Notes under the pieces: generated by a model | Seen by the model: only the letters and a program-made list of their open reading frames with translations | Database searches by the model: none | What the model was told of the DNA's origin: nothing | Translations under genes and position numbers: made by a program | In this document: positions 54,846-64,000 of the stretch, piece after piece | Layout of the letters: each line of letters begins with the position of its first letter | Position numbering within the stretch: position 1 is the stretch's first letter | Assembly (NCBI GenBank): GCA_963681505.1 | Contig: OY811971.1 | Coordinates: forward strand, 5,493,408 to 5,557,407 | DNA length: 64,000 bases | Source of the DNA: Eunapius fragilis | Lineage: Eukaryota; Porifera; Demospongiae; Spongillida; Spongillidae | Direction: 5' to 3'

Positions 54846-57424
54846 AAAACATTCACAAATGGAAATGTACATGCATGTCAAAGGTTACTATTACATGTAG
54901 CAGGGAAGTAAGAAATGTAACATCATTATTTAAGGCACACCAGTGACCACACATGGCTATACAAGGGAATGCGTGGATGGTTGCTTTAAAATTGTGCTTA
55001 CCACCCAGGTTAACTTTGTTTCCGTAGAGCTGATGGGCGTGGCCACCAGACCGGAGGGCGCCTCCCATGGTGCGGCCGTTGGGGTCATCACGGCAAACAC
55101 CTTGCTCCCCACTGAGGTGCCGCCATTTTGCAGGGCCACCACCTGGACGTCGTACCAAGTGAAGGGCACCAGAGAGCTCCCTGGTGGCCTGCCACAGTCG
55201 CCATGGTGATGGCATTCTGACCCGGCAGCATAGTGATGGTATCAGTCTAGTTTTCAGATCCAGACACCATCACTCGAACCAGGTACTGGTACGGCCTGGT
55301 GACAGTTGCATTGTAGCTCCCCATAATGGCCGTGCCATTGAGAGCCTCAATGTTGATCACCTCAGGAATGGCTACGGGGGGGGGGGGGGGGGGGGGGGGG
55401 GGGGCGGGGGGAGAAGGAGCAAAACACACCTTGTATCAGGCAACAGAATGCTCTTAAGGTATCATCTGACCTGACCAATGTCTTAACCTCCCTCTCCAAC
55501 CAATGCCCCACCCACCTTCACCACCACCCCTCCCCCTTCCTGTCTCATGTACGAACATGAAACAAACACCATATTTAATGTACGTTAATCCACTGGTAAC
55601 CTGGTGGAATTGTCATGTGACTTACATGTGACGGTCACTTCTGATACCATAGAGCTGGTGGTAAGGGCTGGGGCTGAGACGTTGGGCAGCGTGGTCTCAA
55701 CTACGCACTGGTACAGGCCCGTGTCCTCGATCTCTGTCTCGTTGATGACAATGGTCCCAGTGCCGTTCACATACACTGTAGTACAGTCTTCCTCCCCCAA
55801 CGGTGAGAGGGGTACCATTCCTGGTCCACCTGTAGGAGACCTCAGTGCCCACAGCTGACGTGGCCACACATGGAAGAGTGGCTGTCTCCCCAGTTATGAC
55901 AGAGAGGTTGCTCTGAGCAAACTGTGTTATCCTTGTCTCCTCTGATAATAAGAATACAGGTTAACAACTGTTGTGCCATAGGCATCCCATTGTGAAAGAC
56001 AACACGCACATGAGTACACATACATGTACCCAAATGTTAATGTTATACATGTACATGTACATGGATTTGATTTCAGACATGAATGAAAGGTCATATTGAA
56101 TGTCATTATAGACTATCATGTGACATGTAGTATGGCACAGTTCCATCACAGATAATACCTATTGTTCCACATTGCTGCACACATATGGAGTTATTGTACA
56201 CATCATGTGATCCTTCTTACTGCATGGCTTACAGAGCATAGCTGACATATAACATCACTATGGGTCTACACTACCACTGAGTAGAAGGTTTGAACTATAC
56301 CATAGCATTAATAGTTGGGTAAGGTCCTTGGAACAGCTACTGTAGATTCAAAACAGGCGTTAGTATTTACACAGCAAAAATAAGTCATTCCAGTACTTCA
56401 TAGGAAGGTGATGACAGACAGATCAAATGGCTCCTTATACCAATAACATAGATCATTGTAGGGCTCCTGTACCTATGACATAGACGTCAGCAGATGTTGA
56501 GATGCCACCTATTATCCCCACCCCTGCAACCTCATTGGTCGCCCTGCACGTGTACCTCCCTGCATGGGAGCCATCAGTGGTTCCAATGTGCAGCCTTCCT
56601 GATGCACCGTCCACAGAGACCGAGGAGGAAGAGGAGATGGGGAGGAGGTCCTTGAACCACTGGTAGGTTGGGGGTGGAGCTCCAGTGGCAGTACAGGTGA
56701 GCTGTAGAGGCTGTCCAATGAACACCACCTGGTCTGAAGGTGTACCCCCGGGGACAAAGGCAGCCGGAATACCTGCTCGAAGAAAAGTATTACTAAGCAC
56801 TAGAAAAGCACTGTAAACATGCACACCTACGAATGTGACTTACTGTATATTGCAATGGATCCAACAGCACTGATGTTTGAAACAGAGTTGTAAGCAAAGC
56901 ACTGGTAGGTACCAGAGTCTGCCAGAGTTGGTGAGGGTACGACTATCATGGCATCAGAAGCATCAATAATCGAGCCGTTGTGGTACCACAGCCAGGTGAG
57001 CCCAGTGCCAGAGGCATTGCAGCTAAGGTTGAAGGTGGCTCCATATAGAACATTACTTGTTACCAAGGAGATGCTGTTTGCCACGTCCAATACAGGTGCT
57101 CCTTAAAGCAAAGAGAGAACAGATCAATGGAATACCAGCACTGTGGTGGGCAATAATTGAGAGGTATCCTCCCACCCGCCCGCCCCCCCCCCCCCACTTA
57201 CTATTGACGGTGATGGTGGCACTGTAGTTAGCCACGCCCCCCACCAGGCAGGTGGAGGTGCCCTCATTATCAGTGGTGACACTCTGCAGTACCAAGACGG
57301 AACCGTCAAAGAAGGTTGCCACCTGATAGCGTGTGGCTGCATCACTGTTGGTTTTGTATACCCAAGTGATAGACGGGACAGGACTGGGGAAGAGGAAAGG
57401 ATTAATGACATGGGGGATGGAGGC

Positions 57425-57461
<37 letters not shown>

Positions 57462-58373
57462 ATCACTTACAGCCCTCCAACAAGACACTCTAAAACCACA
57501 TTTTCTCCAGGATTGGCAATGCTGTCTTGAGGTGTGACCATAGGCAGTGGCAGGGGTACTGAGTACACAGGGTCTGAAATATGGTACATGACCTCAGAAC
57601 CACATCAAAATTTATTACAACACAGTAAAATAAATACAAGGTACTGCATGCCTTATTAATGAAGTGCATCACTCCTCCCATTATTACGTCATTACTCCAC
57701 CACCTCCCCCTCCTTCTCCCCCTCCTCTACCACCTCCTCCACTACCACCTAATCCATCCTCCTTTACCACCTCCTCCCCTCCTCTACCACCTCCTCCCCC
57801 CTCTACCACCTCCTCCCCTCCTCTGCCACCTCCTCCCCTCCACCCTCCTTTACCACCTCCTCCCCCTCCTCCTCCACTACCACCTTCTCCCTCCACCTCT
57901 ACCACGTCCTCCCCATCCTCTACCTACTCCTCCTCTACCACCAACTCCCCATCCTTTCACAATACACAGTACACAAGTACACATGTAAACACACACACCT
58001 TCCACAATCACTTTGATGTACCCCATGGTCTCAGCGTTGAGCTGCCTCAGGGTGCTGTCCATAACGTAAGGGCTGCACACGTACACCTTGCCATTGTGGG
58101 AGGGCCCAAGAGCCTTGAGGAACAGGCTCCCGTTGCTCATGGACGCCGACTGGGCAATCTGGCGAGCATATGTAGCCCGTGGGCAGCATCCAGTTGACCA
58201 TGGCCTGGGGGTAGCTCACGATGGTGCCACAGGATAGAGCAACGGGGACCCCCGCGGTGACTTTAACGGAATGGGGACTGGCAACATTTGAAGAGTAAGG
58301 GACAAAATTGAGGACTGTGTATTGAGAGAGAGAGAGGGAGAGAGAGAGAGAGAGAGGGAGAGAGAGAGAGAGA

Positions 58374-58424
<51 letters not shown>

Positions 58425-58425
58425 G

Positions 58426-58498
<73 letters not shown>

Positions 58499-59500
58499 GG
58501 GGGGGGAGAGAGAGAATACATGTAATACTGTGACACACCCCTGACACATGCAAGCATTTTGAAATGTGCTCCATCAGTGGCAGACTAATGCACACAACCT
58601 TCAGTAAGCACTTTGGGCCTAAGCTACAATAGCTCTTTAAGAAATGTTCTATAATTAGGATTTGTGACAAAATGATCCTAGTCAGCTTTTTTAAAATGCC
58701 AAAATACTGCAAGAATTTGCTGTCTATCACCACGAGCTGGGTGCCTACACATATCCATGGACTTAAAGTCTCCAAGTACCTTGGTTACACATACAGTACA
58801 TGTACACAACACACATCTACACACACACACACACACACACACATACACACACACACACACAACCAAAAAGCTCTGTACACACTCACACACACGTACTGTT
58901 ACACATCATGGATATACATATTATTCAGGCTTCTGCGTGCCCACGTGCTGTGCACATAAAGGTTCACCTGCTACTTGAACAAGGGCAAAGGCAGAAGTAA
59001 CGGCTCCACCACTGCAAGTAGCCAGACACCTATAACTTCCACTTAATCTTGGCGTAAGTGCGATTATATTTAACAGCCCTCCGTTTGCGGTCCTGGAAGC
59101 GTCAGATACGAGTGAACTATCGTTATGAACCCACTGAATGCCGCTGCAGTTGCTTGCAGCAGCGCAAGTAAGAGACACGGCAGAACCCTGAATGTAGACT
59201 CCTCCTTGTGGGTGCGCAGTGAAGGTCACGGTTGCTGAAATAGTAAAACATTTATAACCAATTTGAATAATAACTATGACTGTCCCGTTCAATGGCAACT
59301 GGATGTTAGTCTCACCTTCTCCGTTCCAGTGTATTGTTTTTTGTTTAGTAACATTGTGTAACTTAAAACTGTAAATGTTGTATATGGAGTGTATCAACTA
59401 TGAAAATAATGTGCTTGATAACTGTATATAACTTACCCCATATAACATTCACCGTGAAACATATTACTAACGCGAGACACCAAGCTTTGCTTTTGGACAT
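53096..59500 (-). CDS. Multi-Ig, FN3 single-pass receptor or adhesion protein (copy B), damaged
   Basis: Exons, 5-prime to 3-prime: 59437-59500 (start; signal peptide M-S-K-S-K-A-W-C-L-A-L-V-I-C-F), 58968-59234, 57999-58314, 57471-57573, 57202-57383, 56844-57101, 56473-56772 and 55626-55941 (six Ig domains with paired Cys such as S-L-T-C/Y-R-C, N-L-S-C/Y-Q-C, L-T-C/Y-T-C), 55002-55371 and 54306-54515 (two FN3), 53754-54057 (membrane helix G-F-I-A-M-C-V-A-I-G-L-L-I-V-A-I-I-M, then R-R-R-H-K-T-K) and 53096-53495 (tail, ends G-T-F-V). Most splice phases fit exactly. The tail (~190 residues) has no kinase or phosphatase. Breaks: 57999-58314 is one base too long, 55626-55941 has 7 extra bases, 55002-55371 has a stop and a length change, and a MITE sits at the FN3-2 acceptor. 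The signal peptide, domain set and helix suggest cell-surface adhesion or signalling. Probably a pseudogene in its 3-prime half, or misassembled. Confidence 0.8.
54516..54764. mobile_element. 249-bp MITE in receptor copy B, 5-bp TSD TGACG
   Basis: The ends CAGGGCCGACGCCGGC and GCCGGCATCGGCTCTG are imperfect inverted repeats flanked by TGACG (54511-54515 and 54765-54769). Inner inverted motifs tgcggcc and gtggtgcggcc border the core. Receptor copy A holds the uninterrupted site (gatgctgatggaggctag). The element lies within about ten bases of the FN3-2 exon acceptor, and the old acceptor AG is gone; the MITE edge itself offers gcgtcag as a possible new acceptor. Confidence 0.85.
55376..55404. 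repeat. 29-base G run at a splice acceptor
   Basis: Minus-strand poly-C preceding GTAG and the FN3 exon at 55371. It matches 34159-34186 in copy A. Confidence 0.9.
57660..57990. repeat. CTCCTC/CCACCT pyrimidine-rich minisatellite
   Basis: Receptor copy B intron of cctcctccactaccacc-type units. The open frames on both strands (poly-Pro or poly-Gly) are composition artefacts. Confidence 0.8.
58322..58516. repeat. GA microsatellite with 19-base G run
   Basis: A GA/GGGA tract of about 165 bp followed by G(19) at 58488-58506 and more GA. On the minus strand it is the CT tract leading to the acceptor of exon 57999-58314 (aatacacag). Confidence 0.9.
58810..58862. repeat. CA microsatellite
   Basis: A (CA)n run in the receptor copy B intron, between the exons ending at 58314 and starting at 58968. 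Similar CA or GT runs lie at about 7890-7943, 19256-19293, 30055-30100, 32244-32262 and 57428-57460. Confidence 0.9.
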
Positions 59501-60121
59501 TTAGTTTCGTTCTCCTTAGCCTATTTAGTGTACGCGTGCGTCTCAACACCATTTCCAAGGAAACCTGCCAGAAACTCGCGTGCGCGCGGCAGCTAAGTAC
59601 GAGGCACGTACATAGAGAAGTCAGTGAAAAAGAGGAAGAAACAGAGAAGGCGGTAGGCCAGGTATTTAATATTGGCGCGGGGGTGGGCTCTAAAAGCGAG
59701 TATCACCATGCATGCTTGCACTGTTAGTGTTATGGAAAATGAACAATCGTGTGATCGCTTTAGAAACGCTTAGTACGTCATTGCTTTGAGCAAAACAACT
59801 AGCTATGGCAGGCCCGTAGGCTGGTTATAAACTGGGGGGGTTCCTTAATCATTAAACCTGGAACTATTATTATACATAAAACTACCTGAATCACTGAATC
59901 CCACGGACAAACCCTCCTCCCACTCTTACATACAGGACACATGCACCAGCGGTGAATGCACTTTGTTTACGCAGCCGATACTGATACAAAAGAAGAGATT
60001 ATATATGTGCAATTATTGTATCTCTAGCCATGCATGAATGCATAAAAAACCACGATCTAGCTTATAGACACATGCAATATGAAGTTTGCAATTCAGTCAT
60101 AAATAATATATGTACTTTTCT

Positions 60122-60457
60122 TCAGTACGCATGGGTCTTATCTGGGCAGAGCTCGACATGCAATGCTTTGATCTCCCATTCAGCTTGCTTCAGACAATCG
60201 TTTTCTAGTGGCTCCAAATCGCTAGACGTAGATAGGACCAAAAGGTGACGCATAAGACCGTTCTCTCCTGATAGTAGTCGCCCTATAGCTTGTGTAACTT
60301 CACTGGGAGATAAATGGTCATTTACGAGCCATCCAATGTCATTTGCAGTGCTTTGAAAGAAGTGTGACTCCGTTTGGACATATCTATTTTGAAGGCGTTC
60401 TACATCTATACATCCACTACTGACTTCACTTGGAGTTTGAGTGGCATTCTGTGTCCC
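60122..60457 (-). pseudogene. Unassigned 111-residue frame inside the 2.0-kb element
   Basis: An open frame without ATG between stops on the minus strand: G-T-Q-N-A-T-Q-T-P-S-E-V-S, later N-D-I-G-W-L-V-N-D-H-L-S-P-S-E-V-T-Q-A-I-G-R-L-L, L-M-R-H-L-L-V-L-S-T-S, ending E-L-C-P-D-K-T-H-A-Y and TGA. Its composition looks like a genuine globular protein. It may be the last exon or remnant of the element's own protein. No family recognised. Confidence 0.4.
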
Positions 60458-60816
60458 TTAATTGATCAACATTCCCTGTCCCTTGATCGACATTCTTTTA
60501 ATTGATTGCATGTCATCGGGCAATTGCAAACTATACTATTGGAGTTAGTAGCTTTGCCTTCTGGCAAAGTGAAAGTCGCTGCACTTTAGGTACAGTTTTC
60601 AGCCATTTTCCGTTTCTTGGAAAGGAAAAAGCTGTCAAGAGACTTGATTTGCACAATTTAACAGATCAATTGCGTTCTCTTTCCCTCTGTTCCGGCCGTT
60701 TTAATCAAAATTAATGGAGTAAGCAGCAGTGAGCAGTGCTAGTTATGCCGAAGTGGCAATAGAAGCAAATGCGCGTATATCACAGGGAAAAAAAAATTCG
60801 TGTTCCGGACTTTGCA

Positions 60817-61609
60817 TAGTCTCGTACCCAGACCCAGATTCCCAACAGCTGCGGGTGGATTACATCACCGCTACGTGGAAAGTGGGTCTGGCTCATAGGT
60901 CGAACTTTTTTGTTCTTTGGATCCTAGATTTTGGAGAACCAATCAAATTGCAGCCCGTAGTGACGTCACGATGCTACTTAATTATGAGTGTAATTACATT
61001 CCATAGCTAGCTATAATGAGTTCGGGTAGTACTCTAATTGGAGCCTTCTCCTCGAGGGTGACTGTTTTTAAGGCTTTAGTACCCGCTCGGGTCTGAGCAA
61101 ACAAGCCTTCATCGTGGGCAGGAGCGTTACAAGGACAAGGACGTGCCCGCGACTGCGCACGGCTAGAAACTCGATGAGAACGGGAGAGGCGAGTGAAAGC
61201 CAGGCCGCCTGCCCCTATCATCCCGACAAACCTCAGCCTCAACGTTCCTTTCTATCTTTTGGAGCAGCTGCTTCCTGCGTGCTTTCTGGAACTAAATTGT
61301 TTAAGGTATACTGTTTCTCATGCCCCAGTCATAAAAGGTCATGTGCCTGTTGGGTGCTTCCTAATTCTTACTAGGCGCGCGGTGGAATGCACGTTCTTTC
61401 TGTGTTTTGAGCCCGGTAATTAGCTATGACGACACGATGATTAGTATATAACGACAAAAAACGACACCCCATTTTTGTGACGACACAAAGATTGCGTAAC
61501 ACTCAAGATCCACAGAACAAAAAAAGTCTATGAGCCAGACCCACTTTCCACGTAGCGGTGATGTAATCCACCCGCAGCTGTTGGGAATCTGGGTCTGGGT
61601 ACGAGACTA
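60817..61609. mobile_element. Mutator-like MITE, 793 bp, 82-bp perfect ends, 9-bp TSD
   Basis: The ends begin TAGTCTCGTACCCAGACCC and are perfect inverted repeats for 82 bp, imperfect to about 110 bp. The direct repeat GACTTTGCA flanks both sides (60808-60816 and 61610-61618). A 9-bp TSD with long TIRs is the MuDR/Mutator pattern. No transposase inside. It is nested in the 59809-61833 element. The perfect arms imply recent insertion. Confidence 0.9.
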
Positions 61610-61838
61610 GACTTTGCATGGGTTTTATCCTATCAACCATGGGATCTGTTCCATCAAATACATTCACTGTTGACTTAGGCAATTTAAATACATTTGATGG
61701 AAAAGATCGATAGGGTACGGACGTTAAAGTGGATGATAAAAATAATCTTAGAGTAGGGTGGCCGGAACTAATCCGTTACATGCGGGGGGGGGGTTCCCGG
61801 GAACCCAGGGAACCCCCCCAGCCTACGGGCCTGTATGG

Positions 61839-62153
61839 TGTCTTGAATAACTCTTACTAGCCCCACCGTAGTAACTAAACAGCACACCACACAGGCAAAT
61901 AAAACGTGCAAGCTTATTGACATCAGCTCAACACACTGAGACATGTCCAATCGTAACCAATATTTAATATGAACAAATACATGATATTCACGCTAAAATG
62001 CTACAGTTCAGTAAAAATCAAACATTTGAGCAGTTCAACATTTAATGTTCTACTATGGCTCCATTGCAATCCTCCAGTATTATTTGAATTCAAATTTAAA
62101 ATAATTAACAATTGAAGTTTAAAAAAAAATTCACTGTTCTACAGCTCAATTCT
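61839..62153. other. No gene seen between the 2.0-kb element and the COR gene
   Basis: AT-rich sequence, probably including the 3-prime untranslated region of the minus-strand gene that ends at 62154. No poly-A signal was assigned. Confidence 0.4.
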
Positions 62154-63995
62154 TCACATTTCTATACTTTTAAGGACAAATACAAGTGTTGACCAGGTAA
62201 CTGGCTTCACACCTTTTCCCTGAAGCCATTTGTTAAGTATGGCCATATTGATCCTTTCAGCATTCTTCATATGTTCCACTTCCAATGCTTCCACTATAGC
62301 TCCATTGTTGTCCTCCAGTAGAAATACTCCAAATTTAACATACTTCACTCCAACCTGCACAGCCATGTTCAGTTTGCTAGAGGAGAAAGATAACAGCTCC
62401 ATCATTGTGGGTGTGCCTGGTGGGAGGAGCAACATGATCAATACTCAGTGATGGGAACATCTTGCCAATGTACATCCCAACAAGTAAAATTACCGCCAAG
62501 GTCTTCATACACATGGCCCTTGCCCTTCACACATTACTCTGCATGCACATTCATTGACCATAACCTCTACATATGATTGCCTATTTTCCAATTCATACTA
62601 ACCTTCTAACTCGGGTACATGTTGACGGACCAGCTCAGACAACAGTTGGGAAGGAGATGAGAAGACCACAGAGGTGGGCACTGTATGCAGACAAAGAAGA
62701 GATTCGTCATACATGTATTAGTAACCTCACCTATCCACAGCCTCACCTCCAATTAGGTTTGGTAGACATGGCTCTATCTTCATCCATTCTTCAATCACAA
62801 CATGTCGTGTGCAGGTAATATCCACAATGCTCTTATCCCCCTCAAGAAGGGCCTTCTTTAATGAGGACAGCTCTACCTTAGTGTCCTCAGAGTGGTCTGA
62901 GCTGGTTTCAGGAGGACAGAAGACTCTCTCCAACACCTCTACATGTGGACAGAACTCTTGACAGGCCTTCTTAATGACTGAAAGAACTGAGTGTGCCAAC
63001 TCTAGATACTTGGGATCTGTCCTGTCAGGTGAGGACATAGCCAAGGAGAGGGACTGGAACATCTCATCCATCTCAACAACGGTGGTCACCCCTGTTGTAC
63101 TAAGCCACTTTATACCTCTTCTCCATACATCACAGCCACGATCAAAGGGGGCGTCGAGGGGTGAGGTTGGTGTTAAAGGCAATGCAAACTCAAAAGGTAA
63201 CCTTCGCAGTAAGACGTGAAGAAAGCGTGTGGTATAAAATAGAAATTTTTTTTGAGAGTTGACTATAATGGACCAGCGAAAACAGCTATTAGAAACTGTG
63301 GCACTGATTGGTCTATCAACGTACACAAGCGCTGGGAAGAAAAAGAGGGAACCAAGGTCTGGGCTGGGTAAGCCTGCAGGTGCCCCGCTTTTAACAACTT
63401 CGGATAGGTCTACTTCATGACACAACTCAAAGTGAACCATAAATTTAGTTATCATTTCAATGTTGTACTGTGGAAATGCCTTTTGAAGAGTGGCACTGGG
63501 TATCATCCCAATGTTGCTAGCAAGCTTAGTATATTGCTTAAGAGATGGATCTGCAAACAAAGCTCCATTGACCTCCTTAAGGATACACTCCTTCTTAAGA
63601 ACTACCCAGCTTTTAAGGGGGTCATCTGATGGCATAAAGACAATAAAACCCTTATCTGATAAGGTGCAAAGTAGTGGGGTAACATTAGAGATGGCAGGAT
63701 CAATGAGTTGATCTGGATCATCCTTTAGACGTACTAGAAGGTCAGAGAGGGATATGGCATTAAGGTCAGGGGGTAGCTTCTCTTCAAAGAAGGCAAGCAT
63801 CATGTGGCACATCATGGAGATTGAAGGACACATATTAATGACATCTCTGTTGGTTGCGTGCAAAAGCTCCATGAACTGATTCATTTTATTCCCATATATC
63901 TGTGTGAGATTTAGAGCTACAACCTTTATTAACTTTTGATGACTAATAGCTGATTCAGAAACCGAATGCAGATGAGTCATCTTCCTGATGTTCTC
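62154..63995 (-). CDS. COR-like plus death-fold protein, C-terminal exons (partial)
   Basis: Three exons with matching phases: 62747-63995 or beyond the window edge, 62603-62680 and 62154-62416 (ending S-I-E-M, stop). The long exon reads L-L-C-T-L-S-D-K-G-F-I-V-F, W-V-V-L-K-K-E, then F-F-F-P-A-L-V-Y-V-D-R-P and R-F-L-H-V-L-L-R-R-L-P-F-E-F-A-L, then V-W-R-R-G-I-K-W. This pattern (no-grow-fast element, FFPALV, RFLHVLLLRL) matches the COR domain that follows Roc GTPases in Roco proteins. The last exon (G-V-F-L-L-E-D-N-N-G-A-I-V and I-L-N-K-W-L-Q-G-K-G-V-K-P-V-T-W-S-T-L) resembles the death-like domains that close many sponge receptors. Such proteins are thought to act in cytoplasmic immune or stress signalling. 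A possible acceptor CACAG lies at 63996-64000, so upstream domains (GTPase, repeats) are outside the window. Confidence 0.7.
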
Positions 63996-64000
63996 CTGTG

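Larger units (their letters stand above)
59809..61833. mobile_element. 2.0-kb DNA element with CAGGCCCGTAGGCTGG ends, TSD TATGG
   Basis: A 16-bp perfect inverted repeat (59809-59824 and 61818-61833) lies between direct repeats TATGG (59804-59808 and 61834-61838). Both ends are followed by G-rich runs and ggttcc. It contains a minus-strand 112-codon frame and a nested 793-bp MITE. Its end motif and 5-bp TSD resemble the elements at 29664-29962 and 54516-54764, so a common family is likely. Confidence 0.75.

Noticed and set aside
57659-58197. Proline-rich protein frame on the plus strand
   Set aside because: It covers a pyrimidine-rich intronic minisatellite and runs antisense through a receptor exon.

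Overview
The window is eukaryotic, almost certainly metazoan. Coding information lies in short exons with GT-AG introns; the genes are ankyrin, immunoglobulin (Ig), fibronectin type III (FN3) and death-fold/COR types, and the spaces between them are full of transposable elements and satellites. The COR-like plus death-like protein at the right edge resembles a family I associate with demosponges, so a sponge is my best guess. This is inference from remembered families, not from a search.

Layout. (1) 1-5427 is a 20-bp satellite with a 1,994-bp higher-order repeat. (2) 5440-14200 is a copy (duplicon A) of 26240-30660 (duplicon B). Both carry the first two exons of an ankyrin-repeat gene on the minus strand. 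Copy A is interrupted at 8097-13735 by a CACTA-like element, which itself contains two LINE copies tail to tail. Copy B keeps the empty site. (3) 14.3-18.5 kb holds unassigned split genes between inverted repeats. (4) 18479-19525 is the last four exons of an ALDH1L-type (10-formyltetrahydrofolate dehydrogenase) gene. They are cut off from the rest of the gene and carry a one-base frame break. A small palindromic satellite joins them to the last exon of ankyrin gene B. (5) 19876-27671 is ankyrin gene B, with one 33-residue repeat per exon and every junction in phase 0. Its introns were duplicated along with the exons. (6) 28.4-31.7 kb holds minisatellites, a GGT tract and a 5-bp-TSD MITE.

(7) 32268-34830 is a 3-prime partial copy of an Ig/FN3 receptor gene. 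(8) 34.9-37.4 kb is a pogo/Tigger-like transposon. (9) 37.6-49.9 kb is a satellite built on the perfect 16-bp palindrome GACTCCTGCAGGAGTC. It is interrupted by a 1,161-bp hAT-type MITE with a clean 8-bp TSD and by a 969-bp insert that ends in a long hairpin. (10) 50-52.3 kb holds a Ser/Thr-rich remnant, two hAT-like ends and a third fragment of the receptor tail. (11) 53096-59500 is the longer receptor copy: signal peptide, six Ig domains, two FN3 domains, one membrane helix and a cytoplasmic tail. Several exons are frame-broken. (12) 59809-61833 is a nested pair of DNA elements. (13) 62154-63995 is the C-terminal part of the COR/death-fold gene.

The main theme is satellite birth and segmental duplication. 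Each of the two large satellites has a small relative elsewhere in the window. For the 20-bp satellite the relative lies in the matching intron of the paralogous ankyrin gene, so seed and expansion can be compared directly.
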